Positions 1 to 6,229 of a stretch of 14,175 bases of DNA are shown in pieces; positions within the stretch are counted from its first letter, which is position 1; each line of letters opens with the position of its first letter. The translations under genes and the position numbers were made by a program. The stretch spans positions 1 through 14,175 of the forward strand of contig QIJM01000196.1 in assembly GCA_003232445.1 (NCBI GenBank), read 5' to 3'. Below the pieces are notes generated by a model. That model was given only the letters and a program-made list of their open reading frames with translations, had not been told where the DNA came from and did not search any database. The stretch comes from Paraglaciecola arctica. GTDB taxonomy: Bacteria > Pseudomonadota > Gammaproteobacteria > Enterobacterales > Alteromonadaceae.

Positions 1-350
1 GTATAATATTATATAGAAATACGCTATCAATTGGTAATTACTTCTTAGTTTTCAAATGTTAAGATTCGATTACCAGCCTGATTTTTAATATCGTTTTTTT
101 TATATAGTCTGGAGCGAAATTCTGCATTGTGCAACGTTATTTTCCCTACAGATTATGGTCTTGCAATAAGTAGCTAAAGGCGATATTTTTGTTGGGCTTG
201 CATAAAGCGTATGATATTGGGTCTGTAAGTATTCAGCGGCGCGGGGGCGGATTTCAAGACTATTGGCTTGGACAGTCTCGTTTCCTTTGACTGGTTACTA
301 ATTATTTCCCAAATTACAACATTTAATTATAAGATAATGGAGTCGTTAAG
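1..350. other. AT-rich leader region upstream of the DsrE-like gene
   Basis: No coding region is supported here on either strand. The first 120 bases are very AT-rich. The only plausible promoter element is a TTGACT hexamer at 287-292 with a poor -10 (CAAATT, 310-315) at 17-bp spacing, too weak to call. The downstream gene has a usable ribosome site TGGAG at 338-342, eight bases before its ATG. A short GC-rich patch at about 236-250 stands out but forms no clear hairpin. Confidence 0.5.
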
Positions 351-803
351 ATGAAAGCAATATTTAATTCTGGCTTAACCCTGGTTGCTGCTGCAGTAAT
401 GTTAGTTTCTTTCACAGCTTCTGCTGCTGAAAAGAAAAACCGTTATGGTAAACAAAAAGTTGTTTATCAAATAAATGAACTTGATAAAGCTAAAGGTGCT
501 TTACGTAATGTAAAAAACCATCTGAATGCTTTAGGTGACAAGAATGTAGAAATCAAGGTTGTTTTCCATAGCAAAGGCGCATTTGCGCTAGTAGAAGGCA
601 CTAAAGATTCTAAAGGAAATACTTTTGCTGACCAGCTTGCTGGTTTATCAAACCGTGGTGTCAAATTTCTGATCTGTGCAAACACGATTCGCGGAAAGAA
701 GATCCCTAAAGATAAAATTAATCTTAAAGCAGAAGTTATTCCATCAGGTGTAGCAGAAGTTGCTTATTTACAAGCTAAAGGTTATTTGTACGTAAAACCT
801 TAA
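351..803 (+). CDS. secreted DsrE/DsrF-like family protein
   Basis: This 150-residue protein has a Sec signal peptide: Lys2, a hydrophobic stretch at about 8-22, and a likely cleavage after TASA near residue 25. The mature part resembles the DsrE/DsrF-like alpha/beta fold. It has a first strand VVYQIN (37-42), then a helix beginning KAKGALRNVKNHL, a strand VEIKVVFHSKGAFAL (66-80) and a strand VKFLICANTIRG (104-115). Cys109 in FLICANT is the only cysteine and sits where DsrE-like proteins carry their conserved cysteine. Cytoplasmic members move sulfur in persulfide relays; exported members are common but poorly characterised, so the role here is open. The start is supported by TGGAG eight bases upstream. 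The gene stands alone and ends 27 bases before an intrinsic terminator. The family call is fairly firm, the function is not. Confidence 0.8.
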   Translation: MKAIFNSGLTLVAAAVMLVSFTASAAEKKNRYGKQKVVYQINELDKAKGALRNVKNHLNALGDKNVEIKVVFHSKGAFALVEGTKDSKGNTFADQLAGLSNRGVKFLICANTIRGKKIPKDKINLKAEVIPSGVAEVAYLQAKGYLYVKP

Positions 804-830
804 TCGATAAGCTGTAAGCAATAAAAATAA

Positions 831-864
831 AAACCGGGTAGTTTAGTTGACTACCCGGTTTTTT
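831..864 (+). terminator. strong rho-independent terminator after the DsrE-like gene
   Basis: A near-perfect 12-bp stem, AAACCGGGTAGT (831-842) with ACTACCCGGTTT (850-861), closes a 7-base loop TTAGTTG and runs into a T tract. The A stretch before the stem could make it work in both directions. It insulates the secreted DsrE-like gene from the reading frame starting at 882. Confidence 0.93.
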
Positions 865-881
865 ATTTTAATATTGTCTAT

Positions 882-1586
882 ATGGAGACACAATCTGCAC
901 CACTGATATTTAGTGAATTTCCGGGATGTCGTGAACGCCACTTATTACGGAAATATAATAATCCTCTCTTTTTACGCGCCCAGCACCCTATTACTCAATT
1001 TGATATCGATCAGGCTATCAGCGATGATCTTATCGAGTATGAAGAATTTGTTCGAAAATTCAATCAGTTATTACTTGAAGTCAGTAAATTAGAAGACCGG
1101 GATAAACGCTCCGACGAGTTTAACCTGAGTGCGGGGAAAGTCATTGAGCTAAAAGAGCGCATAGACTATATGTATGACCAATGTGCCGGGTTCGGGCAGG
1201 AGACCAGTGCCTATAAGCAGGTATTAGGGAAACTCTATGACACGATCATAAGTGCTGTCTCTGAGGCGGCTTATGACGATAGCGAAACTACGATTGAACT
1301 GGAAAAGGAGAAACAGGCCAGAGAGCTGCATATGAACCTGATTGAATATACCATCGTTTGTGATTTGCTTCGGCCGGATTCTCCGATTGAGGACAATGAG
1401 TTGGTTCCGACACTGTTAAGTGAGGATGCTGAATCTGTACAGGTGGTTATGTCGCTGTTTGAGAACGAGCAACAGATCATTATACGCGATGAAGCAAGAA
1501 TTCTACTGGATCGGCTAATGAGCGAGGTGCCACCCTCAAGCACAGTATTGGCAGCTTATGGTGCGATGACGAAGCAAAAACAATAA
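882..1586 (+). CDS. unrecognised acidic, mostly helical protein
   Basis: I do not recognise this 234-residue protein. It has no signal peptide or membrane segment. It is rich in Glu and Asp and appears almost wholly alpha-helical, with long amphipathic stretches at about 45-95 and 130-175. The N-terminal 35 residues are less regular (FPGCRERHLLRKYNNP). Composition and codon use look like a real gene, and the frame stays open almost to the convergent rsmJ, whose stop lies 15 bases beyond. The start is uncertain: ATG at 882 lies only 18 bases past the terminator, with no Shine-Dalgarno and no room for an ordinary promoter. It may use terminator read-through, a promoter overlapping the hairpin, or a different start. 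It is probably a conserved cytoplasmic protein of unknown function. Confidence 0.7.
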   Translation: METQSAPLIFSEFPGCRERHLLRKYNNPLFLRAQHPITQFDIDQAISDDLIEYEEFVRKFNQLLLEVSKLEDRDKRSDEFNLSAGKVIELKERIDYMYDQCAGFGQETSAYKQVLGKLYDTIISAVSEAAYDDSETTIELEKEKQARELHMNLIEYTIVCDLLRPDSPIEDNELVPTLLSEDAESVQVVMSLFENEQQIIIRDEARILLDRLMSEVPPSSTVLAAYGAMTKQKQ

Positions 1587-1601
1587 ATGCTTCAACGGCT
1601 G

Positions 1602-2381
1602 TTAGCCATGATAAATGTCAAATCGTGTCGTTTTTGATTCGACACAGCCAACCGGATTACCGACGATTTTGGCGGTGACCGGTCGTTTAAGAACAATACG
1701 TTTTATACTTTGACCGCAGGCTGATTGCAGTAACTCGGAAACACCCGGTTGTTGGGTATTCGCCAGATATCGTTGCAGCAACGCCAGATCCTTTTTCACC
1801 TTGGCGGATTTATGCCTTTGCGGGTACATGGGATCGATATAAATTACGCTAAACGAAGCGATATCGGTCTTTTTCTGTAAATACTCACAACTATCGATAT
1901 GGACTAGTTTCAGGTTGCTAATGGTCTCTGCTATCGACGTTTGCTGTGCGCCTCTTTCGAGGGCGTTCTCAAGGATAGCAGCCAAAGCACCGTTAATCTC
2001 TAGCATTGTGACCTTGCAGCCCAGGGAGGCGAGGATAAACGCATCGCGCCCCAGTCCTGCGGTCATATCAAGTACAGCCAACCCAGGTTTGCCGGTGACG
2101 CCAATCGCTTTAGCAAGCCCTTGCTTTAGGCCGCCACCAAATTTAGTACGGTATTGTGTTTGCGGTGTATTAAAATCAATGCTGACAGGTTTAATGCCGG
2201 GTTTGCTCTGGTCTAGTAGTGAGAGCTTATAACCGGGTATAGTTTCCAGCCAGTCAATAACAAGTAAAAATGGGTATCGGTGTTTTGAGCCGGTAATGTC
2301 AAGTGCGTATTTCAGTGAAATTTTATCAGCGATATGGACTAGCGTTTTATCCGGGTAAAAAATAGCGATGTTATTGTTCAT
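1602..2381 (-). CDS. rsmJ: 16S rRNA (guanine(1516)-N2)-methyltransferase RsmJ
   Basis: This is an S-adenosylmethionine-dependent methyltransferase that modifies G1516 of 16S rRNA (E. coli YhiQ, about 250 residues; here 259). SAM motif I is LDMTAGLGRD (104-113), with the acidic end of strand 2 in TMLEIN. The family signature IDPMYPQRHKSAKVKKD runs from 182 and contains the DPMYP catalytic-type motif at 183-187. The C-terminal block KRPVTAKIVGNP...ESKTTRFDIY is diagnostic of RsmJ. The N-terminal small domain is present, so the gene looks intact. No good Shine-Dalgarno precedes the ATG at 2381 (upstream bases ACCCTG), suggesting weak translation. It converges on the helical-protein gene with a 15-base gap and is divergent from the RRM gene. 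Confidence 0.95.
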   Translation of the reverse strand: MNNNIAIFYPDKTLVHIADKISLKYALDITGSKHRYPFLLVIDWLETIPGYKLSLLDQSKPGIKPVSIDFNTPQTQYRTKFGGGLKQGLAKAIGVTGKPGLAVLDMTAGLGRDAFILASLGCKVTMLEINGALAAILENALERGAQQTSIAETISNLKLVHIDSCEYLQKKTDIASFSVIYIDPMYPQRHKSAKVKKDLALLQRYLANTQQPGVSELLQSACGQSIKRIVLKRPVTAKIVGNPVGCVESKTTRFDIYHG

Positions 2382-2469
2382 CAGGGTTGGTCAATCGTAA
2401 ACTTGAGGTGTTGCTTGGGTATCGGTATGGTCTTCATATATGACAGGTAGAAAATATTGGGGTGCCAAG

Positions 2470-2497
2470 TTCACGATTTACTTACTTGAACTATACT
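2470..2497 (+). promoter_or_regulatory. probable sigma-70 promoter for the RRM gene
   Basis: A -35-like TTCACG (2470-2475) is separated by 16 bases from a good -10 TATACT (2492-2497). Transcription would begin near 2504, giving a leader of roughly 80 bases before the preferred ATG at 2583. The assignment rests on hexamer match and position only. Confidence 0.5.
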
Positions 2498-2569
2498 ATG
2501 TTGTTACCGAGATGCAAAAGAATCTATTACCGGCTATTACACTGATATATACTCAAATTAGAATTTATT

Positions 2570-2574
2570 AAGGA
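2570..2574 (+). promoter_or_regulatory. ribosome binding site that selects the third ATG of the RRM gene
   Basis: AAGGA at 2570-2574 overlaps the first in-frame ATG (2574) and is too close to the second (2577). It is eight bases from the third ATG at 2583, the ideal spacing. This makes 2583 the likely start, so the protein begins MDIFIGNL, as RRM proteins commonly do. Confidence 0.8.
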
Positions 2575-2582
2575 TGATGTAT

Positions 2583-2921
2583 ATGGACATATTTATTGGT
2601 AACTTGCCATTGGATACGTCGGCAATTGAATTGCGAAAATTGTTGGGAAACATTGGGAAGAAGCCGCGTTACCGTATTCATAAAAAGGTGTTAAAGGACG
2701 GTGTTGTAAAATGCTTTGGCCAGGTGGCCGTAGAGCCGAAAGATGTCGCGTGTGCGTTAATCGAAAAGTTAAATGGAACTTTACTGCGGGGCTATTACCT
2801 GACGGCACGCCATTTTATTGAGCGACAATATACTAACGATAGGCGCGCGCCTTTGTGGAGTGGAACACCGTGGAATGGATTGGATCGACGCAAAAGTGAC
2901 AGGCGGTACCAACACGCTTAA
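2583..2921 (+). CDS. small RRM-fold RNA-binding protein
   Basis: This is a 112-residue protein with one RNA recognition motif followed by a basic tail. RNP2 is IFIGNL (3-8). The RNP1 position reads KCFGQVAV (43-50): the basic residue, Phe45 and Gly46 are kept, but two usually aromatic positions are Gln47 and Val50, so base stacking may be weaker than in classical RRMs. The last strand is YYLTARHF (71-78). The tail (79-112) is rich in Arg and Trp and ends in DRRKSDRR, a likely nonspecific RNA contact. Bacterial stand-alone RRM proteins of this size are often linked to cold or stress adaptation, but nothing here proves that. The gene has its own promoter and converges on aroE with a 12-base gap. 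Confidence 0.85.
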   Translation: MDIFIGNLPLDTSAIELRKLLGNIGKKPRYRIHKKVLKDGVVKCFGQVAVEPKDVACALIEKLNGTLLRGYYLTARHFIERQYTNDRRAPLWSGTPWNGLDRRKSDRRYQHA

Positions 2922-2933
2922 CTTAAATACGGG

Positions 2934-3746
2934 TTAACGCAGTGACGCAATAACATTTTTAGTATCAGGGCGAACCCCATACCAGATATAAAAGGATTCT
3001 GCTGCCTGTTCTACCAGCATGCCTAGACCGTCCGTCGCGATACGTGCATTTTGATTTAAGCCCCATTTTACAAACGATGTTGGCTTATCAGCATAAGCTA
3101 GATCATAGCAGTAGCCAGAATCTGCGAGAATATTATTCGCTAGCGGTGGAAGCTTTCCAGTCAGGGAGGCACTTGTTGCATTGATAATCAGGCCATACGT
3201 TTGCCCAGCAAGGTTTTCATAGCCGCAGGCCGATATTGAAAAATGATCATGAAAGGCTAGCGCAAGCTCTTCGGCTCGCTGCACGGTGCGATTAACAATG
3301 GTAATAGAATGAGGTTCTTGCTGGATAAGCGGCAACAGAATGCCACGTACTGCGCCACCTGCGCCCAATATCAGGATTCGCATTGCGCTTAACTTGATAC
3401 CGAGATTATTAGCCAGATCAGTGATTAGGCCGGAACCGTCAGTGTTGTCGCCCCTTAAAGTACCATCAGTGTTAATGGATAAGGTGTTAACAGCGCCAGC
3501 CAGTCTTGCTTCCTCACTAAGATTATCCGCCATTTCGAATGCGCTTTGTTTAAAAGGCACGGTGATGTTAAGGCCTTTTCCGCCTTTTTCTATAAACGAA
3601 TGTATGGCTTCTGGGAAATTTTCTGTGTCGACCAGAATAGCCTGGTAGTGAATATCGTTACCGGTTTGCTTGGCAAATAGACGGTGAATAGCGGGTGATT
3701 TACTATGGGCAATCGGGTTGCCCATAACGGCATATAGGTCAGCCAA
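2934..3746 (-). CDS. aroE: shikimate dehydrogenase (NADP+) AroE
   Basis: It reduces 3-dehydroshikimate to shikimate with NADPH in chorismate synthesis. Numbering from the TTG start, the 270-residue protein begins MADLYAVMGNPIAHSKSP, matching AroE N-termini. Shikimate-binding Ser15 and Ser17 lie in AHSKSP. The catalytic pair is Lys66 in ITVPFK and Asp103 in GDNTDG. The NADP loop is GAGGA (128-132), followed by NRT (152-154). The C-terminal GLGMLVEQAA is present. An ATG at 3812 would add 22 unrelated residues and overlap pit by 65 bases. The TTG at 3746-3744 has CGGA seven bases upstream and follows the pit stop by one base, so translational coupling to the phosphate permease is likely. The shared operon looks like a positional linkage, not a metabolic one. 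Confidence 0.95.
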   Translation of the reverse strand: MADLYAVMGNPIAHSKSPAIHRLFAKQTGNDIHYQAILVDTENFPEAIHSFIEKGGKGLNITVPFKQSAFEMADNLSEEARLAGAVNTLSINTDGTLRGDNTDGSGLITDLANNLGIKLSAMRILILGAGGAVRGILLPLIQQEPHSITIVNRTVQRAEELALAFHDHFSISACGYENLAGQTYGLIINATSASLTGKLPPLANNILADSGYCYDLAYADKPTSFVKWGLNQNARIATDGLGMLVEQAAESFYIWYGVRPDTKNVIASLR

Positions 3747-3747
3747 A

Positions 3748-5028
3748 CTATGATCCGATAGGCATAAAGATGCCTTTGAACATAAAGAAAAAGAAAATAG
3801 CCAGGATGGCACCGGCAGGTAAGGTAATGATCCAGGACATAAAAATAGTCCGCACGACTCTCATGTTGACCGCTGCCAGGCCTCTTGCAAGGCCAACCCC
3901 CAATACCGCGCCGACCAGTGTATGGGTAGTTGATATGGGTAGGTTAGTACCTGAAGCGATCACAACGGTGATCGCTGCCGCCAGTGTCGCTGCAAATCCG
4001 CGCGAAGGTGTAAGTTCGGTAATGTTTCTTCCGACAGTGGCAATGACTTTATAACCATAGGTCAGCAAACCAATAACAATACCGATACCACCAACGGCAA
4101 GAATCCACAAGGGTAGTGTTGACTTGGCAGTCAGCGTCATGGTCGGTGCAATAGAAACAACAGCAGCCATTGGGCCGACGGCATTGGCAACATCGTTAGA
4201 GCCATGGGCAAAAGCCATCGCACAGGCGGTGATCATCATTAAGACTGCAAATACTTTTTCGACACTGGCAAAATAGAAGTCTTTTTCAGCCTGTTTATCG
4301 GGCTTTATGTTACGAATTAACAAATAGCCGAAAGTCATTACCACTAGGCCAGCCAGTATCGATAGTGTTACGCCCGTGGCGATACTGACAGATTCTATAT
4401 TGATCACATGCTTTAGCCCTTTCATAATCGTTACCAGCGCGATAATAAAGCCGACCAAAAACATATACCAGGGAACATAGCGTTTTGCACTTTTTAGCGG
4501 GTCATCGGTATCGAGTATTAGTCGCTGAACACTGATAAAGAGTAAAAACGCGATAATACCTGCGAGCACAGGTGAGATAATCCAACTGGCTACGATCGAG
4601 CCTACTTTCCCCCACTCGACTATGTCAACGCTAATACCAACGGCGGCAAATCCGACGATCGCCCCGACGATGGTGTGCGTGGTCGATACCGGCCAGCCCA
4701 TACGTGTTGCGAGCATTAGCCAGATGCCGGCCGCCAATAAGGCGGCCAGCATCCCAAAGACAATCAAATCCGGTGCATGTGGAATATTTGCCAGCATAGA
4801 CTCATCAAGAATACCCTTGCGGATTGTTTTTGTAACGCCGCCCCCGGCTAGAAATGCGCCTAGAAATTCAAAGATTGCAGCGATAATGATTGCTTGCTTT
4901 AGCGTTAATGCTTTTGAGCCAACCGATGTCGCCATTGCGTTTGCGACATCATTTGCGCCGACGCCCCAAGCCATGAACAGACCAAAAATAATGGCTAACG
5001 TAATATATATGACAGTATAGTCAGTCAC
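3748..5028 (-). CDS. pit: PiT-family inorganic phosphate transporter
   Basis: This 426-residue integral membrane protein belongs to the PiT family of cation-coupled, low-affinity phosphate permeases. It shows the family's inverted duplication. The N-terminal signature GANDVANAMATSVGS (24-38) is mirrored by GSNDVANAVGP (276-286), and STTHT occurs in both halves (115-119 and 366-370). About ten or more hydrophobic spans are readable, with a charged cytoplasmic-type loop at about 240-255 (IKPDKQAEKD). Length is normal for the short bacterial Pit class. It starts at GTG (5028). The gene for its DUF47 partner ends 17 bases upstream and aroE follows one base after its stop. It may carry metal-phosphate such as MgHPO4, as E. 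coli Pit does. The unusual feature is the A7G7 homopolymer just before the start codon. Confidence 0.95.
   Translation of the reverse strand: MTDYTVIYITLAIIFGLFMAWGVGANDVANAMATSVGSKALTLKQAIIIAAIFEFLGAFLAGGGVTKTIRKGILDESMLANIPHAPDLIVFGMLAALLAAGIWLMLATRMGWPVSTTHTIVGAIVGFAAVGISVDIVEWGKVGSIVASWIISPVLAGIIAFLLFISVQRLILDTDDPLKSAKRYVPWYMFLVGFIIALVTIMKGLKHVINIESVSIATGVTLSILAGLVVMTFGYLLIRNIKPDKQAEKDFYFASVEKVFAVLMMITACAMAFAHGSNDVANAVGPMAAVVSIAPTMTLTAKSTLPLWILAVGGIGIVIGLLTYGYKVIATVGRNITELTPSRGFAATLAAAITVVIASGTNLPISTTHTLVGAVLGVGLARGLAAVNMRVVRTIFMSWIITLPAGAILAIFFFFMFKGIFMPIGS
3754..3757 (-). promoter_or_regulatory. ribosome binding site for the TTG start of aroE, inside the pit 3' end
   Basis: On the minus strand CGGA (3757-3754) lies within the last codons of pit and seven bases before TTG at 3746. 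The pit stop TAG (3750-3748) falls between them. A ribosome finishing pit would be placed on the aroE start, which supports coupled translation and the shorter AroE. Confidence 0.6.
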
Positions 5029-5033
5029 TGAAA

Positions 5034-5047
5034 CCCCCCCTTTTTTT
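5034..5047 (-). promoter_or_regulatory. A7G7 tract serving as ribosome site of pit
   Basis: Read on the minus strand, seven A then seven G lie between the stop of the DUF47 gene and the pit GTG, with TTTCA between the G run and the start. The AAGGGGG part is the only purine-rich Shine-Dalgarno candidate. Homopolymers of this length can gain or lose a base during replication, which here would change ribosome-site strength or spacing, not the reading frame. Confidence 0.6.
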
Positions 5048-5726
5048 AACGTGCTAGCATTAATTGCAAACGGCTACCGACGCGCTGCGACAGGTCAGCG
5101 ACTTCGCCAATCCATTCTATTATCTCATAAGTAAACATAACTTCGACAGGTGGCAATTCTTTTTCCACCGCAAAAAGTTGCGAGCGTATACCGACTTGTT
5201 TGGCATCGGTTTCTTGCTCAATGGCATCAAGTTTCCTTATCATGGATTCAACTAATTCTACTTCTTTGCCGCGGAATCCGGTTTCGACCAACTCATCGAG
5301 TTCATTGATGGCCGTTTTTGCTTGATTAGTGGCATCAACACAACGTTCAATGTAATCAAGGTAGTCCTCTACCATTGACGGAGGGAAGGTCATTTTTCTC
5401 CCCAAAACCAGCCCCGATATGTCTTTGGCTTTATTGGCGATTTTATCTTGCATGGTAAGTACTTCGAGCAAGTCGCGTCTCGATACCGGCAGCATCAGGC
5501 CCTTAGGTAAATTTAGGCGCAGCTCTTTCTTAAGCTCGTCCGCATCCCGTTCCAGTTGGGATATATTTGCGCGAATTTGTGCTACCTCGTCCCAGTCTTG
5601 TTTAAAAACAGCTTCAAAGAATGGAATAAGTTCGGCGGCGCAGGCGAGTACTTTTGCCATATGTTTTTGTAATGGTTTCACAGGGGAGGAGCCAAACAGG
5701 TTGGACATATAGGTGTTAGGAGGCAT
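5046..5726 (-). CDS. DUF47/TIGR00153 PhoU-like partner of the phosphate permease
   Basis: This 226-residue helical cytoplasmic protein belongs to the DUF47 family, related to PhoU and usually encoded next to Pit permeases, whose activity it is thought to modulate. The N-terminus from the preferred start, MPPNTYMSNLFGSSPVKPLQKH, is typical of the family. The long helical bundle carries acidic metal-binding-type signatures, ERDADELKKEL (59-69) and RRDLLEVLTMQDKIANKAKD (83-102). The C-terminus EIIEWIGEVADLSQRVGSRL is also characteristic. An ATG at 5738 would add four residues but lacks a ribosome site; the ATG at 5726 has GGA seven bases upstream. It is the first gene of the operon with pit and aroE, and the gene order supports the regulatory-partner role. 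No Pho box was recognised upstream. Confidence 0.93.
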   Translation of the reverse strand: MPPNTYMSNLFGSSPVKPLQKHMAKVLACAAELIPFFEAVFKQDWDEVAQIRANISQLERDADELKKELRLNLPKGLMLPVSRRDLLEVLTMQDKIANKAKDISGLVLGRKMTFPPSMVEDYLDYIERCVDATNQAKTAINELDELVETGFRGKEVELVESMIRKLDAIEQETDAKQVGIRSQLFAVEKELPPVEVMFTYEIIEWIGEVADLSQRVGSRLQLMLAR

Positions 5727-5758
5727 AAAATAATCCATTGCATAGTTTATTCGCGCGA

Positions 5759-5787
5759 AGTATAAATAAACGGAAGCACGAATACAA
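5759..5787 (-). promoter_or_regulatory. probable promoter of the DUF47-pit-aroE operon
   Basis: On the minus strand TTGTAT (5787-5782) and TATACT (5764-5759) are separated by 17 bases. The -10 matches five of six consensus bases and the -35 matches three. Transcription would begin near 5752, about 26 bases before the ATG at 5726. Confidence 0.5.
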
Positions 5788-5889
5788 ACTTGAATTAAAT
5801 AATTATAAAAACAAAGGCTTAGAATAAACTTTTTGATAAGGCAAGCGGGTAAAAAGAATAATTAGCTTTATAAAAAAATGGACATAAAA

Positions 5890-5905
5890 TGTGAACTGGT
5901 TCACA
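5890..5905. promoter_or_regulatory. consensus CRP/Vfr-type operator
   Basis: TGTGAACTGGTTCACA is a perfect 16-bp palindrome and matches the CRP core TGTGA-N6-TCACA at all ten fixed positions. The flanks, AAA before and AAT after, fit the AT-rich ends of the CRP consensus. Its centre (5897.5) is about 42 bases before the start inferred for the rightward gene at 5967, the class II activator position. It is also about 145 bases upstream of the inferred start of the leftward phosphate operon. Another CRP/FNR-family protein could bind the same site. Confidence 0.75.
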
Positions 5906-5928
5906 AATATTTTGGATTAGCGACCGCT

Positions 5929-5934
5929 ATATGG
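5929..5934 (+). promoter_or_regulatory. probable -10 element of a CRP-dependent promoter
   Basis: TATATG at 5929-5934 is the best -10 candidate between the operator and the GTG at 5967. A start near 5940 puts the operator centre near -42. No good -35 exists, as expected when CRP overlaps that position. The transcript leader would be about 27 bases. Confidence 0.45.
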
Positions 5935-5966
5935 ATTACTAGTGAAATTAAGTTTGCGAGGAATAC

Positions 5967-6203
5967 GTGTCTGTTATATCGGCCGCTCAAAGTTCATTGT
6001 TAGGCATTCAACGCGGGCTAGATGGCGTGCAAAAAAATGCTGCAGAGATAGCCAGTAAAGACCAGTTGTCAGCACAGAGTCCAAAAGCGCTGGCAGAATC
6101 GTTTGTTGAGCTCAAGCTTAATTCACTGCAAGTTGGCGCATCGGCCAAAGCACTATCTATCGTAATGGAGACTATAGGGACAATCATAGATATCAAGGTT
6201 TAA
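5967..6203 (+). CDS. 78-residue mini-protein resembling joined D0 ends of a flagellar rod/hook protein
   Basis: The start is GTG, preceded by GAGG at 5957-5960. The first part, AAQSSLLGIQRGLDGVQKNAAEIAS (6-30), has the spacing of the N-terminal D0 helix of flagellar rod and hook proteins (compare AxSGL...LDxxSNNIAN). The second part, ALAESFVELKLNSLQVGASAK... to GTIIDIKV (41-78), follows the C-terminal D0 pattern of FlgE/FlgG (EEFVxxI...ANAKVI...EMLGTxIDI). Only about ten residues join them, with no D1 or outer domain. Full rod proteins have about 130 to 260 residues, so this is not a simple truncation. It could pack into an axial structure, cap export, or be unrelated helices with a similar heptad. 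It is probably co-transcribed with the disordered-protein gene 26 bases downstream, from a CRP-type promoter. No other flagellar gene is in the window. Confidence 0.75.
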   Translation: MSVISAAQSSLLGIQRGLDGVQKNAAEIASKDQLSAQSPKALAESFVELKLNSLQVGASAKALSIVMETIGTIIDIKV

Positions 6204-6229
6204 TATTTGTCAGATTAAACAGGTGAAAT

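Noticed and set aside
3747..3812. Upstream ATG start for aroE giving 292 residues
   Set aside because: The added 22 residues do not resemble AroE and come from reading the 3' end of pit in another frame; the TTG start has a ribosome site and correct length.
3770..5020. Long antisense open frames opposite pit (3770-4054 and 4622-5020)
   Set aside because: They mirror the strongly conserved permease in another frame, have no family resemblance and no ribosome sites.
5739..5966. Sigma-28 flagellar promoter or Pho box in the region between the DUF47 gene and the mini rod-like gene
   Set aside because: No sequence close to TAAAGTTT-N11-GCCGATAA or to paired CTGTCAT repeats was found; only the CRP-type palindrome and sigma-70-like hexamers are credible.
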